The notes under the pieces were generated by a model, which had not been told where the DNA came from, made no database searches, and saw nothing but the letters and a program-made list of their open reading frames with translations. A DNA stretch of 64,000 bases, taken from positions 3,534,001 to 3,598,000 of the forward strand of contig NC_085920.1 of assembly GCF_035222485.1 (NCBI RefSeq). Reading direction: 5' to 3'. The translations under genes and the position numbers were made by a program. This stretch comes from Podospora pseudoanserina. Taxonomy: Eukaryota > Ascomycota > Sordariomycetes > Sordariales > Podosporaceae. Shown one piece after another: positions 34,401-45,799 of the stretch (positions are counted from its first letter, which is position 1; the number at the start of each line of letters is the position of its first letter).

Positions 34401-34585
34401 AGTCTGGGCATGGCTCCAAGGTGAATCTGACGACGAAAGATGGAGACGGTGATAACAACGCCAGTGATGAGGGAGCTGCTGGGAAGCATCAAGGAAAAGG
34501 GTTCAGGGGGAGGATGTCGAGATGGTTCAAGGTTTCGAGGCAGGCGGTTATGGGGGCCTGTAGTGGGTCGGGGAAACGAGGTTGA
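31456..34585 (+). CDS. Large Ser/Pro-rich, probably disordered protein of unknown function
   Basis: Exons 31456-32163 and 32210-34585 give 1027 aa. The 46-bp intron has a GTGAGT donor, a CTGAC branch-like site and TCCAG acceptor, and removing it joins two long frames exactly in phase (DRVSL to RTVHGSY). ATG 31456 is the first in-frame ATG. The protein is rich in Ser, Arg and Pro, with scattered YDY and Ser-Pro sites that suggest phosphorylation. No recognised domain or signal peptide is visible. The last 30 residues are basic with hydrophobic residues (KGFRGRMSRWFKVSRQAVMG), which could bind membrane. It is probably a fungal-specific protein. The two-exon structure and long stop-free frame make it credible as a gene. 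Confidence 0.8.
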
Positions 34586-35416
34586 TGGTTGGAGTTTGGG
34601 GGGGTTAGGGGTGATGTCTTTTTGGGCATATGGGGGGGTGGGGGTGGTTAAGGCTTGGTTTGGCTATTGATGTAATACACGTCATGTGCTGGCCTGGCCT
34701 TAGTTTGGTCATTTCACTCGTTTGGTGTTGGGGTTTTATGGTTTCTGTAGCAGGTGTTGATGATACCAGGCTGTTGACAGGGACCGGGTGGTGTTTAAGG
34801 GGGGTGTCTGGTGAATGGGAGGGCTGTTAGATTACTCAAAAAGGGAGAACTGAGTTTTTTCTTATGATTTTTGGCATTGTTGCAGTTTCCATTTCTAAAC
34901 TTTTGAGGTGACGATTGTTCCCTAGGCTAGCCAGTTGCTCTTCCCTCGCTCGATACTCGTCAGCGGCGGCCAGTCCGGACTGCCAAATGTCCGCTACTGT
35001 CCAACGGTCGACACTACCCCCTCTCGTGCCAAGGGTGGGCTTGGGCAAGCAGAGAATAGAGTTTTGTCCTTGTCCCATCCACCTCTTGTTTGTTTGACTT
35101 TGTCTGACAACGCCGACGAGCAGGCATTTTTTTTGCTTTGGGGTGGATGGATGTATTTGTTATTTTCGAATTCATCTTACATGCCGTCAACGTCGTAGCC
35201 TTTTTGATTGAGGTTGCTGTCGTTGTGGACGGGGTGTTGGGGGTTGATGGGATACAATCGATGATCACGACATTTTCTTCTTCTTCTTCTTTTTTTTTCT
35301 TTTTCGATTGAAGGATTTGATGTGCTTTTGACGACGAGCATCAAAACGCCAGTTTTCGACAGATGATTTCTCGCTCGGGACCCTTCTGACCTCGACCACA
35401 TCTTCATTATCACGCG
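34586..35416. other. Intergenic region between two plus-strand hypothetical genes
   Basis: Contains the 3' end of the upstream gene and promoter of the next. A TTC/T-rich stretch (35276-35304) lies about 115 bp before the next ATG. No gene is seen. Confidence 0.5.
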
Positions 35417-36979
35417 ATGGAACACACGTTAGATCACCACCATAGTAAGGGGAAGGGGAAATTACACGACATGGCAACGGACGGGAACGGTGCTACCGCC
35501 ACAACCGCGCAAGAATTCCCTCTCCGTCGAAGATCAAAACCGCCGCTTAAACCCGACGAGCCGGGGGAGGGGAGCGGGTCGAGGACGCCGCCTCCTGGGG
35601 ATGAGGATGCCGAGGTGGTGGGTGGGGGGTCTGTTAGGTACATTTCTGATTTGGACGGGGAGGACAGCAGCGGGGTGGTTGATGAGGGAGGGAAAGGAAG
35701 AAAAAGGGGGGGCGGGTTGAGGGAAAAGTTTAGGGAGTGGGGGAGGAGGTTGAGGTTGATTTGTGGGAGGAGGGGGGGGAGGAGAAGAAGGAAAGGGGTT
35801 GATAAAGGGAAGGGGAGGATGGTGGCGACAGAGGGGGAGGGGGATCAAGAGGGGGATGGGGTGGTGGTGGTGGTGGTGGTGGGGGGGCGGGATGAAGAAG
35901 GAGAGGAAGAGGAAGAGGAAGAGGAAGAAGAAGGGATGTATAACACGTTGCCGCGGCCGCTGTCGTCGAATCCGGTCAGCGGGTTGGGTGAGACGCACCC
36001 TGCTCTGAGGCCGGGGGTGCCGGGGGAGGGGGTTGACTTTTTTGATAACCCTCCTCCAAATACACAGGATCAACAGCTGGCGACGGTGAGAGAGGTGATG
36101 GGGTCAGGGCCGAGGAGGTTTGCTCCCGCTCCTGTTGTTATGACGACGACGACGACGACGCCTGCTTTACCGCGACTACATGATCCCTCCTCCTCTATCT
36201 CGCAACATGGTGGGTTTGATCATCACCGACAACAACACCAACACCAACCGGTAATCATCCACTCGCCGCACCCCATCGCCGACACGTATACCCACGAGGA
36301 GGATTGGGCGCGTGTTCACCAGGCCAAGGCGAGTCATCATCTTGCTCCACGACCGTTGTTGTCACAGCATCAGCAGCAAACAATCATGATACCGGAACGG
36401 CACTCGAGCAGGTGGAGAGTGAGGAGTTTTTACTCTGGTAGTTTTAGGACCCGGTCACAGTGCGGGAGCTTTGACAGCAGGATGAGCTGGAACCCGTTTG
36501 ATTTGCCGGGGCCACCGAAGAGGACGCTGATGAGCGATATGGAGAGTTTGTTGGGCGGGAGGGGGGGGTGTGTTGGGGGGAGGAGGTCGCAGGGGAGTTG
36601 TAGTATGGGGCAGAGGCAGGGGGGCAGTAGTTTTCCTTGGCCACCGACTAATTCGGTGAAGACGGGGAGGAGCAGTACGATTGAGCAGCCTGATTCGGCG
36701 GTTGGTGGGGTGGGGTTGAGGGGGGATGATGAGGATGGGTTTATGCGCGGTGATGCTGCGAACAAGACTGTTGTCTCGTCTCACACGCCAACCCCGATGT
36801 CTGTTCGGAGTCCCCCGACGACGACAAAGACTACGCTCGGGAGGGATCCGTCAAGGAAAACGGATGGGTCTAATATTGGGATGACATCGTGGAGTGGGAC
36901 GGGGAGCGAGACGGTGAATGACGCGGTGCTTGGTGGACTAGGAGAGCAGAGGAGAAAGAGTGGTGGGGCGGGGAGGTGA
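35417..36979 (+). CDS. Low-complexity basic/acidic protein of unknown function
   Basis: 520 aa in one exon, starting at ATG 35417. An N-terminal disordered region is followed by a very basic patch (about 95-130, Arg/Lys/Gly-rich), a Val run, and a Glu run near residues 162-172. Then come His/Gln-rich and Ser-rich segments. A more ordered-looking portion near 335-380 (SRWRVRSFYSGSF, RMSWNPFDLPGPPKR, SDMESLLGG) is the best candidate for a conserved core. No domain was recognised. The coding strand is extremely purine-rich, which produces mirror open frames on the minus strand. The gene is probable but less secure than its neighbours. Confidence 0.65.
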   Translation: MEHTLDHHHSKGKGKLHDMATDGNGATATTAQEFPLRRRSKPPLKPDEPGEGSGSRTPPPGDEDAEVVGGGSVRYISDLDGEDSSGVVDEGGKGRKRGGGLREKFREWGRRLRLICGRRGGRRRRKGVDKGKGRMVATEGEGDQEGDGVVVVVVVGGRDEEGEEEEEEEEEEGMYNTLPRPLSSNPVSGLGETHPALRPGVPGEGVDFFDNPPPNTQDQQLATVREVMGSGPRRFAPAPVVMTTTTTTPALPRLHDPSSSISQHGGFDHHRQQHQHQPVIIHSPHPIADTYTHEEDWARVHQAKASHHLAPRPLLSQHQQQTIMIPERHSSRWRVRSFYSGSFRTRSQCGSFDSRMSWNPFDLPGPPKRTLMSDMESLLGGRGGCVGGRRSQGSCSMGQRQGGSSFPWPPTNSVKTGRSSTIEQPDSAVGGVGLRGDDEDGFMRGDAANKTVVSSHTPTPMSVRSPPTTTKTTLGRDPSRKTDGSNIGMTSWSGTGSETVNDAVLGGLGEQRRKSGGAGR

Positions 36980-37514
36980 GACGAGGACGAGGAGGAAGTC
37001 GAGAGGATGGGAGTGAAGGATGGGGCGGAGACTTCTACTGGCGAGGCCGGGGTTGAGGGGAGGAGGCTAGGGAGGGGGAGGAAGGTTTGTTAGGGACAGT
37101 CACCCGAGAGGTGGAGGGATTCGGCGTATGATAAGTAATGGATGGTAGTCTTTTCCGGAGATTAGAGCTTTCTTTGGTCAGGGGGTTCGTTGGCTTGGAA
37201 TTGTTTGCTTGGATTCGGTTTGGGGTTGAATAGGGGGTGTTGAACAGCGGAGTATGCAGAGCAGCGTTGAATACCTAATAAGGGCTTGGTTACAGCAGGC
37301 AGGTTGTTGGATAGATGGAGTATAATATTATATAGCTAACGATTTTCTTTCTACACGCTTGTGTTTCTGTTTTGCCGGGTATGTTGGTGTTGAGTTATTA
37401 CTAGTATACCCCCCCCCCCCTTATATTCACTCCTGAAACTATGTATTAACGACTCTCTGCCTATTTATATCCTCCAACTCCATGTCATCTTTTGCCAACC
37501 CTACAGACAAAATT
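36980..37514. other. Convergent 3' intergenic region
   Basis: Spacer between the low-complexity gene and MON1. It includes a C run near 37412 and A/T-rich sequence likely belonging to 3' untranslated regions. No gene is seen. Confidence 0.55.
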
Positions 37515-39416
37515 CTAGAATACCCCACCCCCAATAATAAAAACCCTCGCCTCTTCCCTCCCAACCCACTTGACCACCCGATTCGCCGCCTCCGTCATCG
37601 CTTGCCTGCTCACATTCGGCCCCGCGACGCAGTAAAACTCAAACAAGGGCGTCACCCACCCCAAACTGGCGCAGTCCCCGCCCACAGAGTAAATGACCTT
37701 GAGGTGGGAGTGTTTCGCGTGCATAGCCGCGTGCAGTGTTTGGTACTGGGACATGAGTTTGCGTCTTGCCATCGGGGATGTGAACAACGGGTGGAGCGAG
37801 CTCATGACGAACTGGACGTTGGGGCGGGATTTGTAGATGAAGTGGGATATCGGTGGGGAGTTGCTGCCGGGGAGGATGGAGGATATGGATGGTCGTGGGC
37901 TGGCGAGGGATGATCGGATGAGGGAGAGGTGGGTGGATTTGGTGAGGGAGTTGTATAGTGAGGTACGGAGGGAGGAGAAGGGGAAGAAGGATTCCCTGTC
38001 CGGGGAGATGAGGATGAGGGCGATCTCCTGGGGGGATTCTGGCTGCGGGGGAGGGGGCGGTGGTGGCTGTGGTGGTGGAGAGCCTTCCTCTGGTATTGTC
38101 GGGGTGCTGCTGGAGGTAGGCTTTGTTGTTGATGATGGCTTTGGCTGGGTTTCATTGCCGTCTTCGTCGAAGAAGGAGACGTACATGTAGAGGTAGCCGC
38201 TGTTGTTGAACGCAGGGAGACAGATGGGGATCCAGGATTCGCCGCCGCCGGATTTGATGCTGCCTGATTCGAAGAGCATGTTGAAGATCAGTTGGAGATC
38301 GCTGGGGTGGAGGGAGTGCTTTCGTGGGCGGATGACCGAGACGAGTTTTCCGCCTGCGACTATGAGACCATATAAGAGCTTTTCGGCGCGGTTCTTGAGA
38401 AAGATATTGTTGATGGCGTGGCGTTGGGATTTCCGGAGCTTGAGGCATTCCAGTGCCCCGAGAAGAGCGGCGGGGGAGCCTTTGGTGAAGCTATCGGCGA
38501 GTGAGGATAATAGCGTTTCCGTTCCCTCCAGAGGCTTTCTCAGATCGGTGGAGGGACGGTGGACAAATATGTTTTTGAGGGTGGGAAGAGTCAAGGTTGA
38601 AAGAATTTGCATGTACAGGGCCTCGAGCTGGCCTCGCAGCTGAGAATCGCTTTCTCCAAGTTTGCTGATGGCCACAAAGTAGAGTGGCCCAGCAGTCAAA
38701 ACGACAAAGCGTGCCTTGCCAGCGGTAAAGCCCATGAGCGGATCTTTGACTCCTTCGTAAAACGATATAATGGTCTGTATGACGCCCATGGATGAGTTGA
38801 TCAGACTTAAATCACCGTGTCGACTCCATATTGGTTTTCCGGCAGACGACAGAATCAGATAGTGCTTCATCTTGGACTGCCACATGGACAGCCTCACGTC
38901 GTCGGTCAAGTTTTCTGGGATGTTGTCAAACTCTTTCTCGAATCCAGACAGTTCACCAGAGTCACCAGACTCAATGGCTTCGAAGGGCTGGACAGTTTCT
39001 GACTGAGATCGCAAAAGGTTCCAAGCGCGGCTCTTCCTGTTAAACTCGCCGGCTACGAGGCTGGCAAGATCGCCAGGGGCACGAACTGTGGGCGCGAGGC
39101 TCATGACACTCATGGAATCGGTGAGATTGTCGCCTGATGAATCTCGCGACGGGGTTCCATATCCGCTGTTTAGTGGTGAAGGCCCGCTTCCCACCGAAGG
39201 CGTTGGGAATGTTCCCCTGGTTCCATCTGGGAAAGAGAGGGTTGAGATGTCGATTGACGAGACCGCTGTCGTCGGCTTTGACTGTAACTGTCCTCCTACT
39301 TGCAGTGGTGCTTCGCCCGATATCTTTCGGCGAGGGGGTAGTGGCGGCGGCGGCGGCGATGGTGATGGTGGTGATGGCGATGAGACAGCATTGCCCTCCT
39401 CTGTTTCTTGAGCCAT
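37515..39416 (-). CDS. mon1: Vacuolar fusion protein MON1
   Basis: Mon1 pairs with Ccz1 to form the guanine-nucleotide exchange factor that loads Rab7/Ypt7 on late endosomes, driving Rab5-to-Rab7 conversion, vacuole fusion and late autophagy. Single exon of 633 aa. The disordered Pro/Ser-rich N-terminus runs to about residue 160. The first longin-like segment starts at [19 protein letters not shown], with [13 protein letters not shown] and [18 protein letters not shown]. Later come [34 protein letters not shown] and a C-terminal domain ([18 protein letters not shown]). ATG 39416 is the first in-frame ATG; the frame extends upstream without one. It diverges from dop1, leaving about 505 bp of shared promoter. 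Confidence 0.93.
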   Translation of the reverse strand: MAQETEEGNAVSSPSPPSPSPPPPPLPPRRKISGEAPLQVGGQLQSKPTTAVSSIDISTLSFPDGTRGTFPTPSVGSGPSPLNSGYGTPSRDSSGDNLTDSMSVMSLAPTVRAPGDLASLVAGEFNRKSRAWNLLRSQSETVQPFEAIESGDSGELSGFEKEFDNIPENLTDDVRLSMWQSKMKHYLILSSAGKPIWSRHGDLSLINSSMGVIQTIISFYEGVKDPLMGFTAGKARFVVLTAGPLYFVAISKLGESDSQLRGQLEALYMQILSTLTLPTLKNIFVHRPSTDLRKPLEGTETLLSSLADSFTKGSPAALLGALECLKLRKSQRHAINNIFLKNRAEKLLYGLIVAGGKLVSVIRPRKHSLHPSDLQLIFNMLFESGSIKSGGGESWIPICLPAFNNSGYLYMYVSFFDEDGNETQPKPSSTTKPTSSSTPTIPEEGSPPPQPPPPPPPQPESPQEIALILISPDRESFFPFSSLRTSLYNSLTKSTHLSLIRSSLASPRPSISSILPGSNSPPISHFIYKSRPNVQFVMSSLHPLFTSPMARRKLMSQYQTLHAAMHAKHSHLKVIYSVGGDCASLGWVTPLFEFYCVAGPNVSRQAMTEAANRVVKWVGREEARVFIIGGGVF

Positions 39417-39921
39417 TATCCTCCCGCTCGTGTATGTGGCCGATGGAACCTCAACAATGCCTCTCTCATGATAATCCACCTGGCGCTGCAACCAGGAAGA
39501 TGTCTCTTGACGCCGTGTCGCGCTAGGATGGTAGGACGTTGGACATCTGGGGACAATGCTTGACACTTTGGGAGATGGGGCCAAATGACGACAGCGGAGA
39601 GAGGTCGCATGGCCGCTAATGCAACGCCAAGATGACAGGCATGGCCGATAAGATAGCGTCTCAGCCTTGCTGATACGCTGTAGCTAGGGTCAAGCTCCCG
39701 GGTGATACGCCAAGCACAGGTGCTGACGTTGCCGGATTGGTGGGCTTCAGGCAACACAAAGCAACTGCACGCCGTGATCTCGTACCTGACACCGAGGCCA
39801 CGCAGTACATTGCCCTGCCCTGCGCGGATAGCTCTACTTCACCATACCGACCGGAACACACGCCGGCAATGAATCAACCATAGCGCACACTACACACCAG
39901 GGAACACCCCGAGATATTCCA
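39417..39921. promoter_or_regulatory. Bidirectional mon1/dop1 promoter
   Basis: 505 bp separate the two divergent start codons. No TATA box stands out. The whole interval must carry both promoters and 5' leaders. Confidence 0.55.
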
Positions 39922-42900
39922 ATGGCGGCAGAAAACGGTCGCCGCTCCGTCTCCCCCGAGAGCTCTGGCCGCGATTCGCCAGTGCCGCGACAGTGGAGGA
40001 ACCAGCTGGGGAGTGGTACATATATCTCGAGGAACACATCTAGTTGAAGCTCAGATTGCTAATGATGCCAAACCCCCGCTTGTAGAAGATGCGCCGCCGA
40101 AAGACAAACACTACCGCAAGTACGCCAATGGCATCGACCGAGCCCTCTCCCTCTTCGAGACGGCCCTGCAGGAATGGGCCGACTACATCTCATTCCTCAA
40201 CCGCCTGCTCAAGGTGCGAATATCATGATTAAAAGCTACGATAATATCTGGGACCGTCACTCATTTGCGACAACAGGCTCTCCAAGCACGATCCTCAAGC
40301 ATCACCACCATCCCCGCCAAGGCCACCGTCGCAAAACGTCTGTCGCAATGTCTGAACCCCTCGCTGCCCTCGGGCGTACACCAAAAGGCCCTCGAGGTCT
40401 ACAACTACGTCTTTACTGTAATGGGTAAAGATGGCCTGTCAAAAGACCTCCCGTTGTACCTCCCCGGCCTGGCCTCGGTCCTCTCGTTCGCTTCGCTTTC
40501 CGTTCGTGCCCCGTTCCTTGACCTCCTCGAGCGCCACTTTCTGCATGTCCACCCTCGTTCGTTACGCCCCGCCATGAAATCAATTGTGCTGGCACTATTA
40601 CCTGGCCTGGAGGAGGAAACCAGCGAGGACTTTGAGAGGACTTTGAAGCTACTAGAGCGCTTCAAGGTCGCGATTCGTCCGCCTGAAAGTCAGGAAATCA
40701 CACCGGCGCATTCCACCGGCGATGACTTTTTCTGGCAGTGTTTCTTCCTAGCATCCATCACGGGCCACAGCAGGAGGACCGGCGCGCTGGCATACTTGTC
40801 GCGCCTGCTCCCAAGACTGGGCACCTCAGTAACACCTGAAGCGAACAAGTCCGAAGGTGACTCTGAATCGGCAGCAAAGCTCTCTCAGCTTGTCACATCT
40901 CCTGAGCCAGGGTTGCTCATACGCTGCTTTGCTGCTGGGCTAGTTGACGACCAATTATTGATCCAGCGTGGCTATTTGGACCTACTTGTAACGCATCTCC
41001 CGCTGCACTCAGAGGTACTTCAGAAACGTGCCAAGGCTGGCGATTTGGAGCTGCTTCTTCGCGCGGCTGTCGGGGTTACCGTACGGAGGGATATGAGCTT
41101 GAACAGGCGGCTATGGTCATGGCTCCTGGGACCCGAGCCAGCGGCTTCGGCTGAGCATGAAGGCGCCCTCGACTCACCTACTTCGGCCACAACCCAGCCT
41201 CACTTCTTCTCCTCGAGAACAAATTACTTTGAAGAATATGGCTTGCAGCCTCTTACACGGGCCCTGCTGAGCATGGTCAAGTCGGAAGCTGGGAATAACC
41301 CGAGCGAGAGGGCACGGCCATACCGGATATGCCTCTCCCTGATGGATCGATGGGAGATTGGCGGCTTGGTTGTTCCGGAAGTCTTCATGTCCATTGTGGA
41401 CAGCGTCAAGAGGTTCAAGGAGAAAGCAGCTACAAAGACAGACTTCACCGAGGTCCTGAGAAGCGCCAGTGTCTTCTTTGATGGTGTCGAGAGCGGCCTG
41501 ATTTACAGCGAAATGCTGTCGCTCATGGTCCAAGCCATCAGTCCCGGAGACCTTTCGGCTGCCGATCGACGTGCAAAGTTGGACCTCGTCAAATTCATTC
41601 TGGCCCATTTTAACGTCAGAGAGGAGGAGATGATCACCATCCACGCGCCTCTTACCGTCCTGGCCATCTTGGGCATGATAGAGGAAGCCAAAGAAAAGAA
41701 CAGGAGCACATACGAACAGGCCTTGGAAATTGCGGCAAGCTTGCTTGATCTGGTTCCCGAGCGGGCGTTTTTCATGGACTCGGGGAACAAGTCCAACCCG
41801 GCCATCGAGTCCAAAGTCCTCGCTGCCACCCCTAATCTGGAACTCCTACAAAAGATCAAGACGTTTTATGTCACCGACCAGGGCAACCTCGAGGCGAGCC
41901 AGCCTCCTTACGTTTCCCACAACGTGGCAGAGCTCCTCTTGCAAAAAGCATGCGACCTCATGTGTGAGGGCCTCGGCCAAACCGAGTCGGGGGCGAACGT
42001 GGCCATCAAAACCCGGGTGTTCATGCTGGTATTATCTAAAGCGCCTACAAACCTGCTTCTTGACACCAAGAAACTGCTCGCCGCTCTACATGACTGTCTG
42101 TCTGTCGAGACGACAGTGGCCTTTACCACATATTCTTCCGCGATTTCGCTATCATCGCATCTTTATACTCTAGGTCGCATCTCGCCCGACGACCTCTCGG
42201 GCCTGGTCGTGCCTCTGGTGCGACACGCCTGGAGCTTCCTGGCAGCATCTGAGCCGAAATACCACGTCGAGACGGTTCGCAGCCTGTGGTTGCTCCAGAC
42301 TGCTCTGACGCCCCTGAACCGAGAAATCGAAGCAGCTATTTGCTCGCTCATGCTTGAGCATGATATTTCTGGCACGTATGCCCAACGGTCGGCGGATCCT
42401 GGCCGCAGTTTCTGTGTGCTCTGGTCTCATAGTCTTCAGGACAATCCTTCCGGGGTGGATCGAAGAGCGCCGAAGACGCCAAATGGCGAGAAAATTCCCC
42501 GGCTGGGGGGCATGGACAACTATGAGGTCATGCTCACGAGGCCGTTGTTTCTGATGCTGGATTCTCTTGCGGATGAGAGGACGCAGCTTTTTATGACGGT
42601 GAAGACGTGGCTTAATACTCTTATTGGGATGGACAAGTAAGTCAGCTCTGTCCTCAGGTATGGAACAAGACTGACGAATTATTATTAGACTGTTGGGCAT
42701 CTTTGTCTCCAAATTTGCAGAACTTCCATTCCTCAGGCGACAGCACGGTGCCGCCGCTGATCCTAAAGATGTTCATTTCACTAATGAAGATGATCTGGAC
42801 TTGGGGTTGTATTATGTTCGTTCTCTATCAAGTGTCTTGCGGTGGGCACCCGACGCTGCCTGGGGAGTTCTCTCTAAGAGGACAATCAGGTCCAGCCAAC

Positions 42901-45799
42901 CGGTTGCTGAAATAGGTAAGCCCTGATACCAACATGTTGACGCTCGAAGCCTTTTTTCTAACTGCGTACAGCTGGCACGGAGGAGGACGTGACACTCCAG
43001 GAGTTTTTCCTACACGTCTGTCTTCAATGCATGGCGTGCGACGAAATTCCAGGAGACCAGCTGTCCAAGGTCAGGATCGCGCAGTTGTACCGCGCCGCCC
43101 TGACAGTCCTGCATCAAATCCTCCTCAACCCCTTCGCGGGCCCTCTTTCCAAGCTCAAGCTGGAGCACCTTCTCATCGACAAGCTTTCCAAATCGCTCAC
43201 GGGACCCGACCCCTACGTCCAAGTTCTCCTTCTCGACGTCGTCTTTGCCGCCCTCAAGCTCCGCGAGCTTGTTCCCGTCGAGCTTCCCACATCCCCCGTT
43301 GCCGAAAAGCAGTTGTCACCGACCGGCGAGAGAAGCAAGAGCTTCAGAATATCGGTTGCAAACGAAAGACCACAGGCCCAGCTGCCACCGCCACCGCCGA
43401 CGTTGCTCAGATGCATCCTGGCAGGCCTCGGCTCACCAAGCAGCCGTCCCGTGCTTGACAGCTGGGTCAGCTTCCTCAGCGAGTGCCTGCCTCTGTACGC
43501 CGACTCCATATTTCAGGTCTTGATACCCCTGGTGGAGACGCTCTGCAGCCAAATCAGCAGTACCTTTAGCAATCTTCAACACCTCTTCCGGACACCTGAC
43601 CAGGCGCCGTCGCAAGCGCCAGGTGCTCCCGAGACCACGCTTATCTCTCTCCTCAACGGTCTTGAGCAGGTTCTGGCCAACGGACACGACAGGCTGCTGG
43701 CTGAAGAGGCCAGAGCCCAGGTTGTCAAGAGCCCGGAACAGCCTCAGGGCTTCTTTGGGAACATGGGTCTGAGCGTTTTCTCCAATGACGCCCCGCAGTC
43801 GCGCAGCGTGACGGCAAACGACAGGCTTACCGTTTTGCTTGCCTTTCAGGATGCCGTCCGCATCTGCTTTGCGATCTGGTCGTGGGGTCAGGGGAGCGAC
43901 GCAGCGAGGCAGGACAGCACCTCTGCTGCCTCGTTTGGGTTCACCTCGCTGCGCATGAGGAACCGGGCGCGGAGGTTGCTAGAACATCTCTTTGCTGCCG
44001 AGACGCTTGAGTGTTTGGAAACCGTGATAGGGATATGGAAGGACGCTCTCGACAGCCCGGATCAGTCGAGCCATGCAGAGGTTTTTAATCTCCTGCCTGC
44101 GCTGGATGGGTCAAGACCGAAGCACACCATCCCGGCGTTGTTTAATGCCATCTACAGCAGGACCAACCCTGGGGCGCTGGATCCGTCGAGGAGGTCGACG
44201 CTGACAATTGAGCTGCAGGATACGGATGTGGTGATCTTCCTGGTGGACTACACGCGGTCGTTGGAGGACGACACGATGGATGAGATTTGGGGGGACTGCA
44301 CGGCCTTTTTGAAGGATTTGCTTGGGAACCCGTTTCCGCACAGGCAGACGCTGCCGAGCTTGCTCGAGTTTGCGGCTGTGCTGGGGGAGAAGGTGGATAA
44401 TACCAATTTCGGGGAGCAGAGGAAGATGAGGAGGGAGCTGGCCGATCTTTTTCTCAGGTTGCTCACGGCTATTTTCACGACGAGGCCGACGAGCTTCACG
44501 GAGAGCAGCGGCACGGTTTCTCTTTCCGGCGCGGTGTCGGAGAAGCGGGCGAGCGAGTCGTTGTCGTTGCCGTTGTCGTTGTCGACGGTGAATAGGCTTC
44601 CCGGAGACCGGGCGGATGACGTGGTGGGGATACTGGCGGGGATTGTGCCGAACCTGGCCAAGATTCTGGTTGAGAATGATCGGATTCTGCAGGCGGCGAG
44701 CGCGATCAGCGCGAATGTCATTGGGCCAACGCTGAGGTCGAAGGCGTTTCCTGATACTGTTTCGGGGAGCACGCTTGTTTTGCTGCACGAGTTGGCGAGG
44801 TTGCCGAACAATCAGAAGGGGTGGAAGAAGGATGTTGCGGATGCATTTAATGACTCGAGGTTTTTTGGGTCGAATCTGGGACTGGTGCAGAGCGGGTGGT
44901 TGCCGCTTTTGAGCCAGTGGGCTGTCGCGGATAAGGAGCGGATGCCGGAGGTTTTGTCACGGATCACGCCGCCGACGACGGCGGGGATTGTTTTCGGGGT
45001 TGGGGCGACGTCTGCGAGGTTGGAGGCGGACAGGAAGACTCAGCTGAACCTTCGGAGGGTGGCTGCTCTTATTTTGGCGTGTCCGTACGATGCGTTTGCT
45101 GCTGAGCTGGGGCCTGTGCTGGAGAAGTTGGTGGAGTTGCTTGGTGCGACGTCTACGTCGTCGCCTTCGTCGACAACGAGGGCGGAGGTGTACATGGTTT
45201 TTCGGGCGTTGGTGCTCAGGATTAGTCCGGTGCACCTGGCGGGCATGTGGCCTGTTATCAACGCCGAGCTGCACCAGGCCATCTCTTCGGTTGTGGCGCC
45301 GGATCACTCCCCGCTGGCGGACACATACAACAATGCCAGTGTCCTACAGGCGTGCAAGCTTTTGGATCTGTTTGTTTGTCTGGCGCCGGATGACTTTCAG
45401 CTGCATGAGTGGCTTTTTGTGACGGATACGATTGATGCGGTGTACCGCCCGGCTGGGGGGTATAAGCCGGTGGCCTTGGTTGATGAGGTGAGTGAGGAAT
45501 TAGGGGCGTCTGGGGGGGCGGCGGCGGCGGCGACGGGAGTGGTGGAGGAGATAGGGGGGGTTGGGTCGGGAGGGGGGGTGAGGAGGCCGCTGTTGGGAGG
45601 AGTGATTAGTTGTGATGATGGGGGTTTGTTGGAGAGGAGGGATGAGTTGGTGGCTAGGGTGCTGAGGCCGTTTTTTGGCCAGCTGAGCATTTGGGCTTTT
45701 GAGAGCAGGTATGCTATGGGAAGGGTGGAGGTGGGAGGGTTGGAGGGGGGGTTGGTGAGGGATGTTTTTTGGGAGGGGAGTGTGGTCAGGGCCTTGTAG
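39922..45799 (+). CDS. dop1: Dopey family protein DOP1
   Basis: Dop1 is a large peripheral protein that with Mon2 and a Neo1-type flippase acts at Golgi/endosomes; the Aspergillus homologue DopA affects morphogenesis. Exons are 39922-40015, 40086-40213, 40277-42636, 42689-42915 and 42972-45799, giving 1878 aa, the expected size. The introns (70, 63, 52 and 56 bp) all restore phase. The N-terminal Dopey signature is clear after splicing: KDKHYRKYANGIDRALSLFE, FLNRLLKALQ and AKRLSQCLNPSLPSGVH. The remainder is alpha-helical repeat-like. Near residue 1770 an Ala/Gly-rich low-complexity insertion interrupts the C-terminal region. The first exon is only 94 bp, and its 70-bp intron (GCTAAT branch, TTGTAG acceptor) is inferred from phase. 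Confidence 0.93.

Noticed and set aside
28687-36979. Secondary-metabolite cluster around the P450
   Set aside because: No polyketide synthase, peptide synthetase, terpene cyclase, transporter or tailoring enzyme lies beside it; neighbours are a regulator and unknown proteins.
39417-39584. N-terminal extension of MON1
   Set aside because: The codon at 39584 is TTG and no ATG lies before 39416 in this frame.
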